Counted from the first letter of the stretch, positions 47,648 to 61,571 are shown. The stretch is 64,000 bases of DNA from Paenarthrobacter sp. JL.01a (GCF_025452095.1 NZ_CP104877.1:1674001-1738000); one strand, 5' to 3'. Made by a program: numbers and translations. The notes: generated by a model not told the origin, from the letters alone.

Positions 47648-49876
47648 ATGCACGACGCTGATTTGGTCCACGAGCAGGAATACGTTGCCGGGCTCTACGC
47701 CCGGCTCGATGAGCTGCGCGCCGAAAAGCGCGCCCAGCTGGCGCAGGTGCGCAAGGCCGGCGCGGTAGGAACCATGCAGAACGTCTCAGAGCGGGATGCG
47801 TTCGCGGCTCTGTACGAGGACCGGCTGGCCCAGCTCGACGCCGTCGACGACCGCTTGGTCTTTGGCCGCTTGGACCTTGATTCGGGTGAGGCGCAATACA
47901 TCGGCCGCATTGGGCTGTCCACGGCCGATCTCCAGCGCCTCATGGTGGACTGGCGCGCTCCCGAAGCGGGCCATTTCTACCAGGCGACCGCCTTTGACCG
48001 GCAGGGCGTGCGTCGTCGTCGCCATCTGATCCTTCAAGGTCGTGACGTCAAGGCCATCGAGGACGACGTCCTGGATGCAGGAATGCTCGCGGACAACGAC
48101 TCCTTGCAGGGTGAGGGCGCCCTGCTGGCGGCATTGAACTCCAAGCGCACCGGCCGCATGTCGGACATTGTCGGCACCATCCAGTCCGAACAGGACCGGA
48201 TCATCCGCTCGTCCATCTCCGGGGCCCTCGTTGTCCAGGGTGGTCCGGGCACCGGCAAGACCGCTGTTGCCCTGCACCGTGCCGCCTACCTGCTGTATAC
48301 CCACCGCGAACGGCTCAAGAGCGCGGGTGTGCTGCTGGTAGGCCCGTCGTCGTCCTTCATGCACTACATCGAACGTGTGCTGCCGTCCCTGGGCGAGACA
48401 GGTGTGGTCATGGCCAGCCTGGGCCGCCTTATGCCAGGTATCCACGCCGTGCCAGAAGAAAACGCCGACGTCGCGGCGCTCAAGGGCAAACTGGACATGG
48501 CAAAGGTCGTGGCCAACGCTGTAGCCAACCGGCAGCGTACGCCGGCCGAAGACCGCATCCTGGAAGTCGACTCGCGGAAGCTGACGCTCACTGTGCGCCA
48601 GGTCCGCCGGGCCCGTGAAAAGGCCCGCGCCACGGGCAAGCCGCACAACGAGGCACGGCTTACCTTCGTGAAGATCCTGCTTCGCGAACTCACGGAACAA
48701 CTCACGGACCTGGTTGAGGAATCGAACATCGGCAACAATGCCGACCGCGCCTACCTCGCCGAGGACGTCCGCTCTGCCCGGGATGTCCGCATCGCGCTGA
48801 ACCTGTGCTGGATGCCGATGACGCCGGAGAAGCTCATCTCGGAGCTCTTCAGCAAGCCCGCCATCCTTGAAGCCTGCACGCCGCACCTGACTCCGGAACA
48901 GCGATCGTTGCTCCAGCGGCCTGTTGACGCGCCCTGGACCGAGGCGGACGTTCCGCTTCTGGACGAGGCTGCCGAACTCCTCGGTGAGCTGGATCCGGCA
49001 GCCGGCAGGGGACTGGCCCAGCAGGAAGCTGACCGGGCGCGCGACCTCGCCAACGCCAAGCAGACGCTGGTCAACATGGCTTCCATGGGCGTCGATGTCC
49101 TGGTCACGGCCGAAGAACTCGCAGAGCAGAACCAGGAACGCGAAAGTCGCCTCACGGCCGCCGAGCGCGCTACGAGCGACCGGTCGTGGGCGTTCGGACA
49201 CATCGTGGTTGACGAGGCCCAGGAACTTTCGCCCATGCAATGGCGGCTCTTGGTGCGCCGCTGCCCGCTGAAGTCCTTCACCATCGTCGGCGACATCGCG
49301 CAAACGAGTGCAGCAGCTGGTGCCAATTCGTGGCAGAGTGCGCTGGCGCCGTCGTTCGGTGACCGCTGGACGCTGGAGGAGCTGACGGTCAACTACCGCA
49401 CGCCCAGCCAGATTGCTGAGGCCGCAGTCCGCATGGCCAACCGGGCAGGGCTCGTGGTCTCGGCACCTAAGGCCGTGCGTGAAGGCAAATGGTCGCCCAT
49501 CATCGACCGCGTGGACGCTGGGGGCATAGTGCAGCGCCTGGTTGAAGTCCTGCCGGAGGAACTGGAAGCGATCGACGGCGGCCTGCTGGCCGTCATTGCC
49601 GACGGTCCCTTGCTGCCCCAGGCAACCGCTGCGCTCAAGGAGGTCTACGGACACCGTATCGGCGCCGGTGCAGGCAGCTACGAGCAGGACATCGTGGTGA
49701 TCAGTCCCAAGGAAGCGAAGGGGCTGGAATTCGACGGCGTTGTGGTCCTGGAACCGGCTGCCATGCTCAACCACGAGCACGGCAAGGTAGGGGACCTGTA
49801 CGTTGCCATGACGCGTGCCACGCAGCGGCTGCGCCTGATTGCGGCGGCACCCGTGCCCGCCGGCATTGAGCGCTAG
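47648..49876 (+). CDS. HelD-like UvrD/Rep-family helicase (RNA polymerase-associated type)
   Basis: 742 aa. N-terminal coiled coil (EQEYVAGLYARLDELRAEKRAQL), Walker A GGPGTGKTAVALHRAAYLLY near residue 200, helicase motif VDEAQELSPMQWRLL (about 525), motif IV VGDIAQTSA, motif V ISPKEAKGLEFDGVVV and motif VI YVAMTRATQRL. The absence of RecB/UvrD nuclease parts and the size fit class II HelD, which frees stalled RNA polymerase. ATG 47648 follows a GGGGTTACGG stretch. A rifamycin-associated promoter element was looked for and not seen. Confidence 0.9.
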   Translation: MHDADLVHEQEYVAGLYARLDELRAEKRAQLAQVRKAGAVGTMQNVSERDAFAALYEDRLAQLDAVDDRLVFGRLDLDSGEAQYIGRIGLSTADLQRLMVDWRAPEAGHFYQATAFDRQGVRRRRHLILQGRDVKAIEDDVLDAGMLADNDSLQGEGALLAALNSKRTGRMSDIVGTIQSEQDRIIRSSISGALVVQGGPGTGKTAVALHRAAYLLYTHRERLKSAGVLLVGPSSSFMHYIERVLPSLGETGVVMASLGRLMPGIHAVPEENADVAALKGKLDMAKVVANAVANRQRTPAEDRILEVDSRKLTLTVRQVRRAREKARATGKPHNEARLTFVKILLRELTEQLTDLVEESNIGNNADRAYLAEDVRSARDVRIALNLCWMPMTPEKLISELFSKPAILEACTPHLTPEQRSLLQRPVDAPWTEADVPLLDEAAELLGELDPAAGRGLAQQEADRARDLANAKQTLVNMASMGVDVLVTAEELAEQNQERESRLTAAERATSDRSWAFGHIVVDEAQELSPMQWRLLVRRCPLKSFTIVGDIAQTSAAAGANSWQSALAPSFGDRWTLEELTVNYRTPSQIAEAAVRMANRAGLVVSAPKAVREGKWSPIIDRVDAGGIVQRLVEVLPEELEAIDGGLLAVIADGPLLPQATAALKEVYGHRIGAGAGSYEQDIVVISPKEAKGLEFDGVVVLEPAAMLNHEHGKVGDLYVAMTRATQRLRLIAAAPVPAGIER

Positions 49877-49900
49877 GCAAACCGGTATCCGCAATCCTGC

Positions 49901-49906
49901 TAACTT
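49901..49906 (+). promoter_or_regulatory. -10 element of a leaderless tyrS promoter
   Basis: TAACTT ends 8 nt before the GTG at 49914; argues against a T-box leader. Confidence 0.45.
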
Positions 49907-49913
49907 AGATCTC

Positions 49914-51224
49914 GTGTCACACGTAAACAACATCGAGTCCCAGCACAACGATCCAGCCTTTGCCAACATCTGGCAGGAGCTCAAATGGCGCGGCCTGGTC
50001 CACGTTTCCACTGATGAAACTGAACTGGAAAAACTGCTCGCCGGGGACCCGATCACCTATTACTGTGGCTTCGATCCCACTGCGCCGTCGCTGCACCTGG
50101 GCAACCTCGTGCAATTGTTGCTGATGCGTCGCCTCCAGTTGGCCGGCCACAAGCCACTCGGCTTGGTGGGCGGCTCCACCGGCCTCATCGGCGACCCGCG
50201 TCCGACGGCGGAACGCACCTTGAACACCAAGGAAACCGTGACGGAGTGGGTGGGTTACCTGCAGGGCCAGGTGCGTCGTTTTCTCAGCTTTGAGGGCGGG
50301 AACGCAGCGCGCATGGTGAACAACCTTGACTGGACTGCTCCGCTGAGTGCCATTGACTTCCTCCGGGAGATCGGCAAGCACTTCCGCGTGGGCACCATGT
50401 TGCGCAAGGATGCCGTGGCGTCGCGCCTGAACTCGGACGAGGGCATCAGCTACACCGAGTTCAGCTACCAGATCCTGCAGGGGATGGACTACCTCCAGCT
50501 TTTCCGCGACTACGGTTGCGCCCTGCAGACCGGCGGTTCAGACCAATGGGGCAACCTCACCAGCGGAACCGAGCTCATCCGCAAGGTCGAGGGCAAGAGC
50601 GTTCATGCCCTGGGAACGCCGCTGATCACCAACTCCGACGGCACCAAGTTCGGCAAGTCCGAGGGCAACGCCATCTGGTTGGACCCCGAAATGTGCAGCC
50701 CGTACACGTTCTACCAGTTCTGGTTGAACACGGCCGATGCTGACGTGGTGGACCGGCTCAAGGTGTTCACGTTCCTTTCCCGTGCTGAGATCGAAGCTTT
50801 GGGGGAGTCCGTGGCTGAGCGCCCGTTTGCCCGTGAAGGCCAGAAGAAGCTTGCGTACGAAGTGACCTCGCTGGTCCACGGAGTCGAGGCAACCGAGAAG
50901 GTGATTGCTGCCTCCGCGGCTGTCTTCGGTAACGGTGACCTGTCCGTGCTCGATGAGCCGACACTCGCCGCGGCCACCGCAGAGCTTCCGTCGGCCAAGA
51001 TTGGCAGCGATTCGTTGGGGATCATCGACCTCCTCGTCGCCTCCGGTCTTTCCGACAGCAAGTCCGCCGCACGCCGCACCGTCGGTGAGGGGGGCGCGTA
51101 CGTCAACAACGCCAAGATTTCAGACCCCGACGCCGTCATTGACCAGGACCAACTGCTTCACGGCCGCTACTTGCTGCTTCGCAGGGGCAAGAAGAACCTG
51201 GCCACTATCGAGGTTTCCGCCTAG
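49914..51224 (+). CDS. tyrS: Tyrosyl-tRNA synthetase
   Basis: 436 aa from the GTG at 49914 (VSHVNNIESQHN). Class I: HLGNL (HIGH-type) in PTAPSLHLGNLVQLLLMRRL, tyrosine-binding GGSDQWGNLTSG, and KFGKS (KMSKS-type). S4 RNA-binding domain at the C-terminus (LLVASGLSDSKSAARRTV). The frame stays open 25 residues upstream but this overlaps HelD coding. A strong terminator follows. Confidence 0.97.
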   Translation: MSHVNNIESQHNDPAFANIWQELKWRGLVHVSTDETELEKLLAGDPITYYCGFDPTAPSLHLGNLVQLLLMRRLQLAGHKPLGLVGGSTGLIGDPRPTAERTLNTKETVTEWVGYLQGQVRRFLSFEGGNAARMVNNLDWTAPLSAIDFLREIGKHFRVGTMLRKDAVASRLNSDEGISYTEFSYQILQGMDYLQLFRDYGCALQTGGSDQWGNLTSGTELIRKVEGKSVHALGTPLITNSDGTKFGKSEGNAIWLDPEMCSPYTFYQFWLNTADADVVDRLKVFTFLSRAEIEALGESVAERPFAREGQKKLAYEVTSLVHGVEATEKVIAASAAVFGNGDLSVLDEPTLAAATAELPSAKIGSDSLGIIDLLVASGLSDSKSAARRTVGEGGAYVNNAKISDPDAVIDQDQLLHGRYLLLRRGKKNLATIEVSA

Positions 51225-51249
51225 GGCACCCCGATGTGAAGCCCTGAAG

Positions 51250-51283
51250 GGGCCGGCAACCGCTATGGTTGCCGGCCCTTTTT
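51250..51283 (+). terminator. Intrinsic terminator of tyrS
   Basis: 12-bp stem GGGCCGGCAACC (51250-51261) / GGTTGCCGGCCC (51267-51278), loop GCTAT, then TTTTT. Confidence 0.93.
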
Positions 51284-51291
51284 GCGTTTCA

Positions 51292-51389
51292 GGACCCTCT
51301 CTCACGTTCCCGGGGTTTGGTACGGACGCTCGCTCATGTTCCCCCGGATTCGGTGCTGATGCTCGCTCACGTGGGTGTTCGACGGCGGG
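51292..51389. repeat. Second copy of the 32/33-bp repeat family (about three units)
   Basis: Units begin at 51292, 51322 and 51355 with cores CTCTCACGTTCCCGGGG, CTCGCTCATGTTCCCCCGG and CTCGCTCACGTGGG. As in the array at 44842, the last unit is followed by GTTCGACGGCGGG. Lies directly behind the tyrS terminator. Confidence 0.88.
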
Positions 51390-51690
51390 TGGTTGGGTTG
51401 CTTGGTCGGTTGGTGTGATGGGGTTCACGGGCCGTGTTTTGGCTGGGTTTCGGGTGATTTTGGGGTGGTGTGGGCTGGTTTGGCTTGTGTTTGCGGGGTT
51501 TTTGAGTGGCGTGGGGGTGGATTTGTGTTGGGTGTTGGGGGCGTGTAATGTCTTCTGAGTCGCCGCGAGTGAGACAGCTTGGAGCTGGGAACTGCGGAGG
51601 CCAACCCCCTTGATGACAGCCTGAAAATGGTGCGCTTTTGAGTGTACTGGTGCCGGGTGGGGGCCGAGGATTTGATCTGGAGTCGCGGTA
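51390..51690 (+). other. Gene-free, strongly G/T-rich upstream region of the rRNA operon
   Basis: No credible gene. The plus strand of about 51390-51560 is dominated by G and T (for example GGGTTTCGGGTGATTTTGGG). The open reverse frame through it is compositionally abnormal and rejected as coding. Confidence 0.6.
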
Positions 51691-51697
51691 GCGCTGA

Positions 51698-51727
51698 TTT
51701 GCCAAGATCTGGTTGTTCGGGTAAGTT
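51698..51727 (+). promoter_or_regulatory. Candidate rRNA operon promoter
   Basis: TTTGCC (51698-51703), 18-bp spacer, TAAGTT (51722-51727). Start predicted near 51734, leader about 250 nt. Other promoters upstream are possible. Confidence 0.4.
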
Positions 51728-51794
51728 TGAAAAGTTGCTTCGGAGCGATCCAGTGGCCCTGTGGGGTTGGTGGTGGTGCCGGTAGTGTCTGTTG

Positions 51795-51812
51795 TTTGAG
51801 AACTCAATAGTG
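51795..51812 (+). promoter_or_regulatory. Conserved rRNA leader element (processing/antitermination-like)
   Basis: TTTGAGAACTCAATAGTG closely matches the 16S-23S spacer element at 53864-53881 (TTTGAGAACTACATAGTG). A shared element before 16S and before 23S is typical of rrn leader/antitermination or processing sites in actinobacteria. Confidence 0.65.
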
Positions 51813-51983
51813 TGCCAAGTTTGTTGATACCGATTGTTTTTTGATTGGTTGAAATTTATGCCAGTACTGTCGCGCACCCCCGTGTGTGGTGGTCTGGTTT
51901 TCAGCTGGTTTCGAATTTTGTGCAGCCGCGTTCTTGCCGTTATTTCCGGTGGGTGTGGTTGTGTCTGTTTGATTTGTTTTACT

Positions 51984-57157
<5,174 letters not shown>

Positions 57158-57176
57158 CCACACACAACACACTGCA

Positions 57177-57195
57177 CGCGTCCACTATGTGGTTC
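57177..57195 (+). other. 3' arm of the 23S processing stem
   Basis: CGCGTCCACTATGTGGTTC pairs with GAACTACATAGTGGACGCG at 53869-53887 over 19 positions with one G-U. RNase III would cut here. Confidence 0.75.
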
Positions 57196-57308
57196 CCAAC
57201 CAACAACCCACCAGTTGAAACAGGAACCAACAACTAAATAACAACACCACAGTTGTAACCAACAGTCTTCCCACCCCCACCACACAAGAGCGGGGGAACG
57301 GGTAACAA

Positions 57309-57427
57309 GGTTACGGCGGTCATAGCGTGGGGGAAACGCCCGGTCCCATTCCGAACCCGGAAGCTAAGACCCACAGCGCCGATGGTACTGCACCCGGGAG
57401 GGTGTGGGAGAGTAGGACACCGCCGGA
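57309..57427 (+). rRNA. rrf: 5S ribosomal RNA
   Basis: GTTACGGCGGTCATAGCGTG ... CCATTCCGAACCCGGAAG ... GAGTAGGACACCGCCGGAC; about 119 nt with closing stem ACGGCGG/CCGCCG. Ends approximate. Confidence 0.96.
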
Positions 57428-57437
57428 CACACATTCA

Positions 57438-57470
57438 GAAAGGCCCCAACCACGACGGTTGGGGCCTTTC
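57438..57470 (+). terminator. Intrinsic terminator of the rRNA operon
   Basis: 14-bp stem GAAAGGCCCCAACC (57438-57451) / GGTTGGGGCCTTTC (57457-57470), loop ACGAC; the T's fall inside the stem end, common in actinobacteria. Confidence 0.9.
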
Positions 57471-57651
57471 GACATTAACAACCAGTTCTGGAAGCAGCCA
57501 GGCAAGGCGCCCAAGCCCTTGTGAGACTTGCCACGGGGCGCCCCAAAGGGCTCTCTGAGGTTCGGGGCTGTGGCGTCTTCGAATAGAATTGCATAAGACA
57601 TACGAGTCGGCGGTTCAGAGCCACCGGCGGCGTGACAACGAAATAAGGGTT

Positions 57652-57711
57652 ATGAGCGACTACGCACGCGCCAGTGGTCGGCTCGCAACAGGAGGAATCC
57701 ACCATGGCTGA
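57652..57711 (+). CDS. Possible 19-residue upstream ORF overlapping the RG-rich gene start
   Basis: ATG at 57652 encodes MSDYARASGRLATGGIHHG and stops at TGA 57709-57711, 8 bp inside the next gene. An AAGGG stretch is only 4 nt before its ATG. It covers the ribosome site of the main gene, so translation of one could affect the other. Could be chance. Confidence 0.3.
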   Translation: MSDYARASGRLATGGIHHG

Positions 57712-59521
57712 GCACAACGGCGGCAATCGCGGCGGCAATCGCGGAAACTTCGGCGGTAACAAGGACGGCCGCGGGTCGTTCCGCGCCAACAACAATTCCG
57801 GAGGGGACCCCAGGGGCTTCCGTTCCAGGGAAAACCGGGATGGCAATGATCGTCCTTCCCGTGACGGTGAGCGCCGGTCGTTCGGTAATGACCGTGGCGA
57901 TCGCAAGCCGTTCGGCGACCGTCCCGAGCGAGGTGCCCGGAACTTCGATGGTCCCCGCCGCGACAGCAACGACCGCAAGCCCTTCGGTGATCGCGGAGAC
58001 CGCGCGGATCGTCCGGCCCGTGACGGTGAGCGTCGTTCGTTTGGCAGTGACCGCGGCGACCGCGGTGACCGCAGGCCTTTCAGCAACGACCGCAAGCCCT
58101 TCGGTGATCGCGGAGACCGCGCGGATCGTCCGGCCCGTGATGGTGAGCGTCGTTCGTTTGGCAGCGATCGCGGTGACCGTAAGCCGTTCGGTGACCGTCC
58201 TGAGCGTGGTCCGCGGAACTTCGATGGTCCCCGCCGCGACAGCAATGACCGCAGGCCCTTCAGTAACGACCGCAAGCCTTTCGGCGACCGCGCGGATCGT
58301 TCGGCCCGTGATGGTGACCGCCGTTCGTTCGGCGGTGACCGCAACGACCGCGGTGACCGTAAGCCATACGGTGACCGTCCTGAGCGTGGTCCCCGGAACT
58401 TCGATGGTCCCCGCCGCGACAACGACCGCAGGCCCTTCAATAACGACCGGAAACCCTTCGGCGACCGTGGTGATCGTCCGGCCCGTGACGGTGACCGCCG
58501 TTCCTTCGGCAATGACCGCGGCAACTCCTGGGAAGAACGCCCCGCCCGTGTTCCCAACGCCAAGGACATCCGCAGCTCGAACCGTCCCGACCGCGAACGT
58601 TCTCCCGAGATCGACGAGGATGTCACGGGTAAGGAACTGGACCGTGCCACAGGCCACCAGATCAAGACCCTCGAAGAGCAGAGTGCCGGCTGGGTCGCCA
58701 AGCACCTGGTCATGGCCGGCCGCTTGATCGACGTTGAACCGGAGCTGGCCTTCCAGCACGCCTTGGCCGCCAGTCGTCGTGGAGGCCGTCTCTCCGCTGT
58801 CCGTGAGGCAGTAGGTCTCACCGCCTACGCTGCCGGACACTACGGCGAGGCCCTGCGCGAATTCCGGACCTACCGCCGCATCAGTGGATCCAACGTCCAC
58901 CTGCCGGTGATGGCCGACTGCGAGCGTGGCCTTGGCCGTCCTGACCGTGCATTGGACATGGTGCGCTCTCCTGAAGCCCAGGATCTGGATGCCCCGGGCA
59001 AGGTGGAGTTGGCGATTGTGGCTTCCGGTGCCCGGGCCGACCTTAACCAGCTTGAAGCAGCTGTCAGCGAGCTCGAGATCCCGCAGCTGGATATCAATCG
59101 GGCTTTCTCCTACAGCCCCCGGCTCTTCCGCGCTTACGCTGAAGCGTTGAACGCTGTGGGCCGTGCGGAGGAGGCGGACAAGTGGGCCCGCCAGGCCGTG
59201 GTCGCCGAGAACGCTTTGGGCGTCGGAGAATTTGCCGAGCCTGAAATTCTTGACCTTGGTTGGGACGAGCAGGAAGAAGAAGCCGCGCGTAAGCCGCGCT
59301 TCCAGAAAGCGGCCCAGGAGACCGACGTCGTGCAGCCTGAAGCCGAAACGGTCATCGCGGAAGCTGCCGCGGCTGACGTAGCCCACGATGACGTTGAACT
59401 CGATGACGCCGAGTCGGACTACTTTGAGTCCGATGACGCCGAATCGGACATTGACTCTGCCGAAGACGACGAAGAAGCAGAAGAAGCAGACAACGAGGGC
59501 ACTGACACCCGGCATGGCTGA
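57704..59521 (+). CDS. RG/RD-rich repeat protein with helical (TPR-like) core and acidic tail
   Basis: 605 aa from the ATG at 57704, which has a perfect AGGAGG site; the track-independent earlier start at 57674 lacks one. Residues about 1-300 are a low-complexity basic region of Arg/Asp/Gly/Asn with repeated blocks (RDGERRSFG five times, NFDGPRRD three times, KPFGDR many). Residues about 310-535 are helical and TPR-like (GWVAKHLVMAGRLIDVEPELAFQHAL, AAGHYGEALREFRTYRRI, RAEEADKWARQAVVAENALG). Residues 540-605 are highly acidic. Such RG regions often bind RNA; function otherwise unknown. It follows the rRNA operon and overlaps the HAD gene by 8 bp. Confidence 0.85.
   Translation: MAEHNGGNRGGNRGNFGGNKDGRGSFRANNNSGGDPRGFRSRENRDGNDRPSRDGERRSFGNDRGDRKPFGDRPERGARNFDGPRRDSNDRKPFGDRGDRADRPARDGERRSFGSDRGDRGDRRPFSNDRKPFGDRGDRADRPARDGERRSFGSDRGDRKPFGDRPERGPRNFDGPRRDSNDRRPFSNDRKPFGDRADRSARDGDRRSFGGDRNDRGDRKPYGDRPERGPRNFDGPRRDNDRRPFNNDRKPFGDRGDRPARDGDRRSFGNDRGNSWEERPARVPNAKDIRSSNRPDRERSPEIDEDVTGKELDRATGHQIKTLEEQSAGWVAKHLVMAGRLIDVEPELAFQHALAASRRGGRLSAVREAVGLTAYAAGHYGEALREFRTYRRISGSNVHLPVMADCERGLGRPDRALDMVRSPEAQDLDAPGKVELAIVASGARADLNQLEAAVSELEIPQLDINRAFSYSPRLFRAYAEALNAVGRAEEADKWARQAVVAENALGVGEFAEPEILDLGWDEQEEEAARKPRFQKAAQETDVVQPEAETVIAEAAAADVAHDDVELDDAESDYFESDDAESDIDSAEDDEEAEEADNEGTDTRHG
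57880..58530 (+). repeat. Degenerate coding repeats in the RG-rich gene
   Basis: Near-identical blocks of about 85 bp recur about 117-120 bp apart around 57970 and 58090 (GACCGCAAGCCCTTCGGTGA onward), with looser copies to 58530. They encode the RDR/KPFGDR repeats and suggest expansion by slippage or unequal exchange. Confidence 0.75.
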
Positions 59522-60500
59522 TTCACTGATCTCATCCTTTGATGCTGTCCTCTCCGATCTGGATGGCGTGGTCTACGCGGGACCGCACGCCATCCCCGGC
59601 GCAGTCGAAGCCTTGCAACGGCTGGACTCGGTGGGGGTGGGCCTCGGGTACGTGACCAACAACGCCTCCAGGACCCCGGCCCAGGTCGCAGCGCACCTGC
59701 GAGAGTTGGGCGCTCCGGCGGAGGACCATCAAGTGGTGAGTTCATCGCAGGCGGCAGGGGAGCTCCTTGCGTCCATGCTGCCTGCGGGTGCGCATGTGCT
59801 GATCACGGGCAGCGCGGCCTTGGCCCACGAGATCGAACTTGTGGGACTCAAGCCCGTCCACAGCGCGGCTGAGGCCCCTGTTGCAGTCGTTCAGGGATTC
59901 AATCCCGAGATCGGCTGGAAGGATCTGGCCGAAGCGTCGTATGTGGTCGCAGGAGGTGCCATGTGGTTCGCCACCAACACGGACATGTCCATTCCGCAAG
60001 CACGCGGCATCGCTCCGGGCAACGGGACGCTGGTGGCAGCCGTCGCTGCAGCTACCGGCAAGACCCCCCTCGTCGCAGGGAAGCCGGAGGCGCCCCTCTT
60101 CCACGCTGCCGCCAAACGGCTTAAGGCCCAACGGCCGCTGGTGGTCGGTGACCGCCTTGACACGGACATCCTCGGAGGCAACCGCGCGGGATTCGCGACG
60201 GCCGCAGTGCTCACAGGCGTTGATACCACCGGTACCATCCTGGCAGCCCGTACGGATGAACGCCCCGACTTCCTGCTTGCGGACCTGGAGGGACTCTACG
60301 CCCCCTATCCCGCCATTACGGACGACGGCGGCACGTTCCATTGCGGTGCAGCTTCGGCTGCCGCTGTGGACGGCACAGTGACTGTGATCGGGCATGAGGA
60401 CGACCTCGACGCCTGGCGCGCGGCCTGCGCTGCGTGGTGGGCGGCCGTTCCCGACGCCGCGGAAGCGACAGCGCCGCAGGTGGAATGGCGTACTCACTAG
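59514..60500 (+). CDS. HAD-superfamily (NagD-like, class IIA) phosphatase
   Basis: 328 aa from the ATG at 59514. HAD motif I FDAVLSDLDGVVYAG, motif II-like YVTNNASRTP, lysine motif LVAGKPEAPLF and motif III/IV VVGDRLDTDILGGNRAG. The class IIA cap domain lies between (about 75-205). Relatives dephosphorylate sugar or glycerol phosphates and similar small molecules; the substrate here is unknown. ATG overlaps the preceding stop. Confidence 0.92.
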   Translation: MADSLISSFDAVLSDLDGVVYAGPHAIPGAVEALQRLDSVGVGLGYVTNNASRTPAQVAAHLRELGAPAEDHQVVSSSQAAGELLASMLPAGAHVLITGSAALAHEIELVGLKPVHSAAEAPVAVVQGFNPEIGWKDLAEASYVVAGGAMWFATNTDMSIPQARGIAPGNGTLVAAVAAATGKTPLVAGKPEAPLFHAAAKRLKAQRPLVVGDRLDTDILGGNRAGFATAAVLTGVDTTGTILAARTDERPDFLLADLEGLYAPYPAITDDGGTFHCGAASAAAVDGTVTVIGHEDDLDAWRAACAAWWAAVPDAAEATAPQVEWRTH

Positions 60501-60503
60501 ACT
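60498..60503 (+). promoter_or_regulatory. -10 element of a leaderless promoter
   Basis: TAGACT ends 7 nt before the ATG at 60510, within the end of the HAD gene. Confidence 0.5.
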
Positions 60504-60509
60504 GGTGTG

Positions 60510-60755
60510 ATGACCGAAATTCCTGTGCCGGAGCCGGCTGACAGCAAGGTGCAATGGCCTGAGCCGGCAAACGCCACAGGGGATGCCCTGGTGGATAAGG
60601 CGCTCGGCGTCCTGGACAGTGTTCCCGATGTTCCCTTGAAGGAGCACGGGGAGCTTTACACCCGGATCCACGATTCGTTGTTGGAGGCCTTGGATTCCGA
60701 ACCAGGCCTTCCAACAATCCAAGCCAGCCATCAACCTCCGGAAGGCAACAACTGA
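60510..60755 (+). CDS. Small acidic hypothetical protein upstream of tlyA
   Basis: 81 aa: MTEIPVPEPADSKVQWPEPANATGD then a predicted helix ALVDKALGVLDSVPDVPLKEHGELYTRIHDSLLEAL. No motif recognised. The ORF also allows GTG 60507. It lies 3 bp before tlyA, so it is probably co-translated with it. Similar small ORFs are commonly found before tlyA in related genomes as I recall. Confidence 0.7.
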   Translation: MTEIPVPEPADSKVQWPEPANATGDALVDKALGVLDSVPDVPLKEHGELYTRIHDSLLEALDSEPGLPTIQASHQPPEGNN

Positions 60756-60758
60756 TCC

Positions 60759-61571
60759 ATGGCACGACTCGATCAGGAACTGGTCACCCGAGGGTTGGCG
60801 AGGTCCCGGACCCATGCCGCGAAATTGATCAGCGACGGCAAGGTTTCCTCCGGCGGATCGGTCCTGGCAAAATCGGCGCTCCAGGTCGATGCCGGCACCG
60901 AGCTGACCGTTCAGGCGCACCTGGAGGATATCTACGTCAGCCGCGCCGGCCATAAGCTGGCTGGCGCGCTTGAGGCCTTTCCCGCCGTCGTGGTTTCCGG
61001 GAAGCGGTGCCTCGACGCCGGTGCCTCCACGGGTGGGTTTACCGACGTGCTGCTCCGGCAGGGCGCCTCGAGCGTGGTGGCGGTGGATGTGGGTCACGGC
61101 CAGCTGGTTTCACAGCTGCGTGAGGATCCCAGGGTTGACGTCCATGAAGGGCTCAACGTCCGGTATATGACTCCGGAGCAGATCGGCGGCCCGGCCCGGC
61201 TCACGGTGGCCGACTTGTCCTTTATCTCCCTGACTTTGGTGCTTGCACCCTTGGCTGCCTGCACGGAACCCGGCGGGGATCTGCTGCTGATGGTCAAGCC
61301 ACAGTTCGAAGTCGGCAAGGAGCGGCTGAGCCGCACCGGCGTGGTTTCCTCCGAGAATGAACGACGCCGGGCGGTTGCCCAGGTGGCCCACGCTGCGGTT
61401 GAATCGGGGCTGGATCTTCGGGGCCTGACGGCCAGTCCATTGCCGGGCCAGGACGGAAATGTTGAATACTTCCTGTGGATGACGCGCAGGATGTCGGCCT
61501 CGTTGCCTAAGATCGAAGAGCGGGACCAGCACGTAGCTGCCTTGTTGAAGAACCTCTGGCCGAACCACTAG
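60759..61571 (+). CDS. tlyA: TlyA-family rRNA 2'-O-methyltransferase
   Basis: 270 aa. S4 RNA-binding domain (residues 1-60, RLDQELVTRGLARSRTHAAKLISDGKV) and an RrmJ/FtsJ-type methyltransferase domain with SAM motif CLDAGASTGGFTDVLL and VVAVDVGHGQL. TlyA methylates 16S C1409 and 23S C1920 and gives capreomycin sensitivity in mycobacteria. Overlap-free, 3 bp after the small ORF and 13 bp before nadK. Confidence 0.95.
   Translation: MARLDQELVTRGLARSRTHAAKLISDGKVSSGGSVLAKSALQVDAGTELTVQAHLEDIYVSRAGHKLAGALEAFPAVVVSGKRCLDAGASTGGFTDVLLRQGASSVVAVDVGHGQLVSQLREDPRVDVHEGLNVRYMTPEQIGGPARLTVADLSFISLTLVLAPLAACTEPGGDLLLMVKPQFEVGKERLSRTGVVSSENERRRAVAQVAHAAVESGLDLRGLTASPLPGQDGNVEYFLWMTRRMSASLPKIEERDQHVAALLKNLWPNH

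Noticed and set aside
49877-49913. T-box leader for tyrS
   Set aside because: The space before the start is too short and the promoter looks leaderless.
51425-51877. Reverse ORF rich in Thr, Pro and Lys upstream of 16S
   Set aside because: Composition mirrors the G/T-rich strand; no homology or ribosome site.
57475-59515. Long reverse ORFs opposite the RG-rich gene
   Set aside because: They are low-complexity antisense of the Arg/Asp repeats with no start signal.
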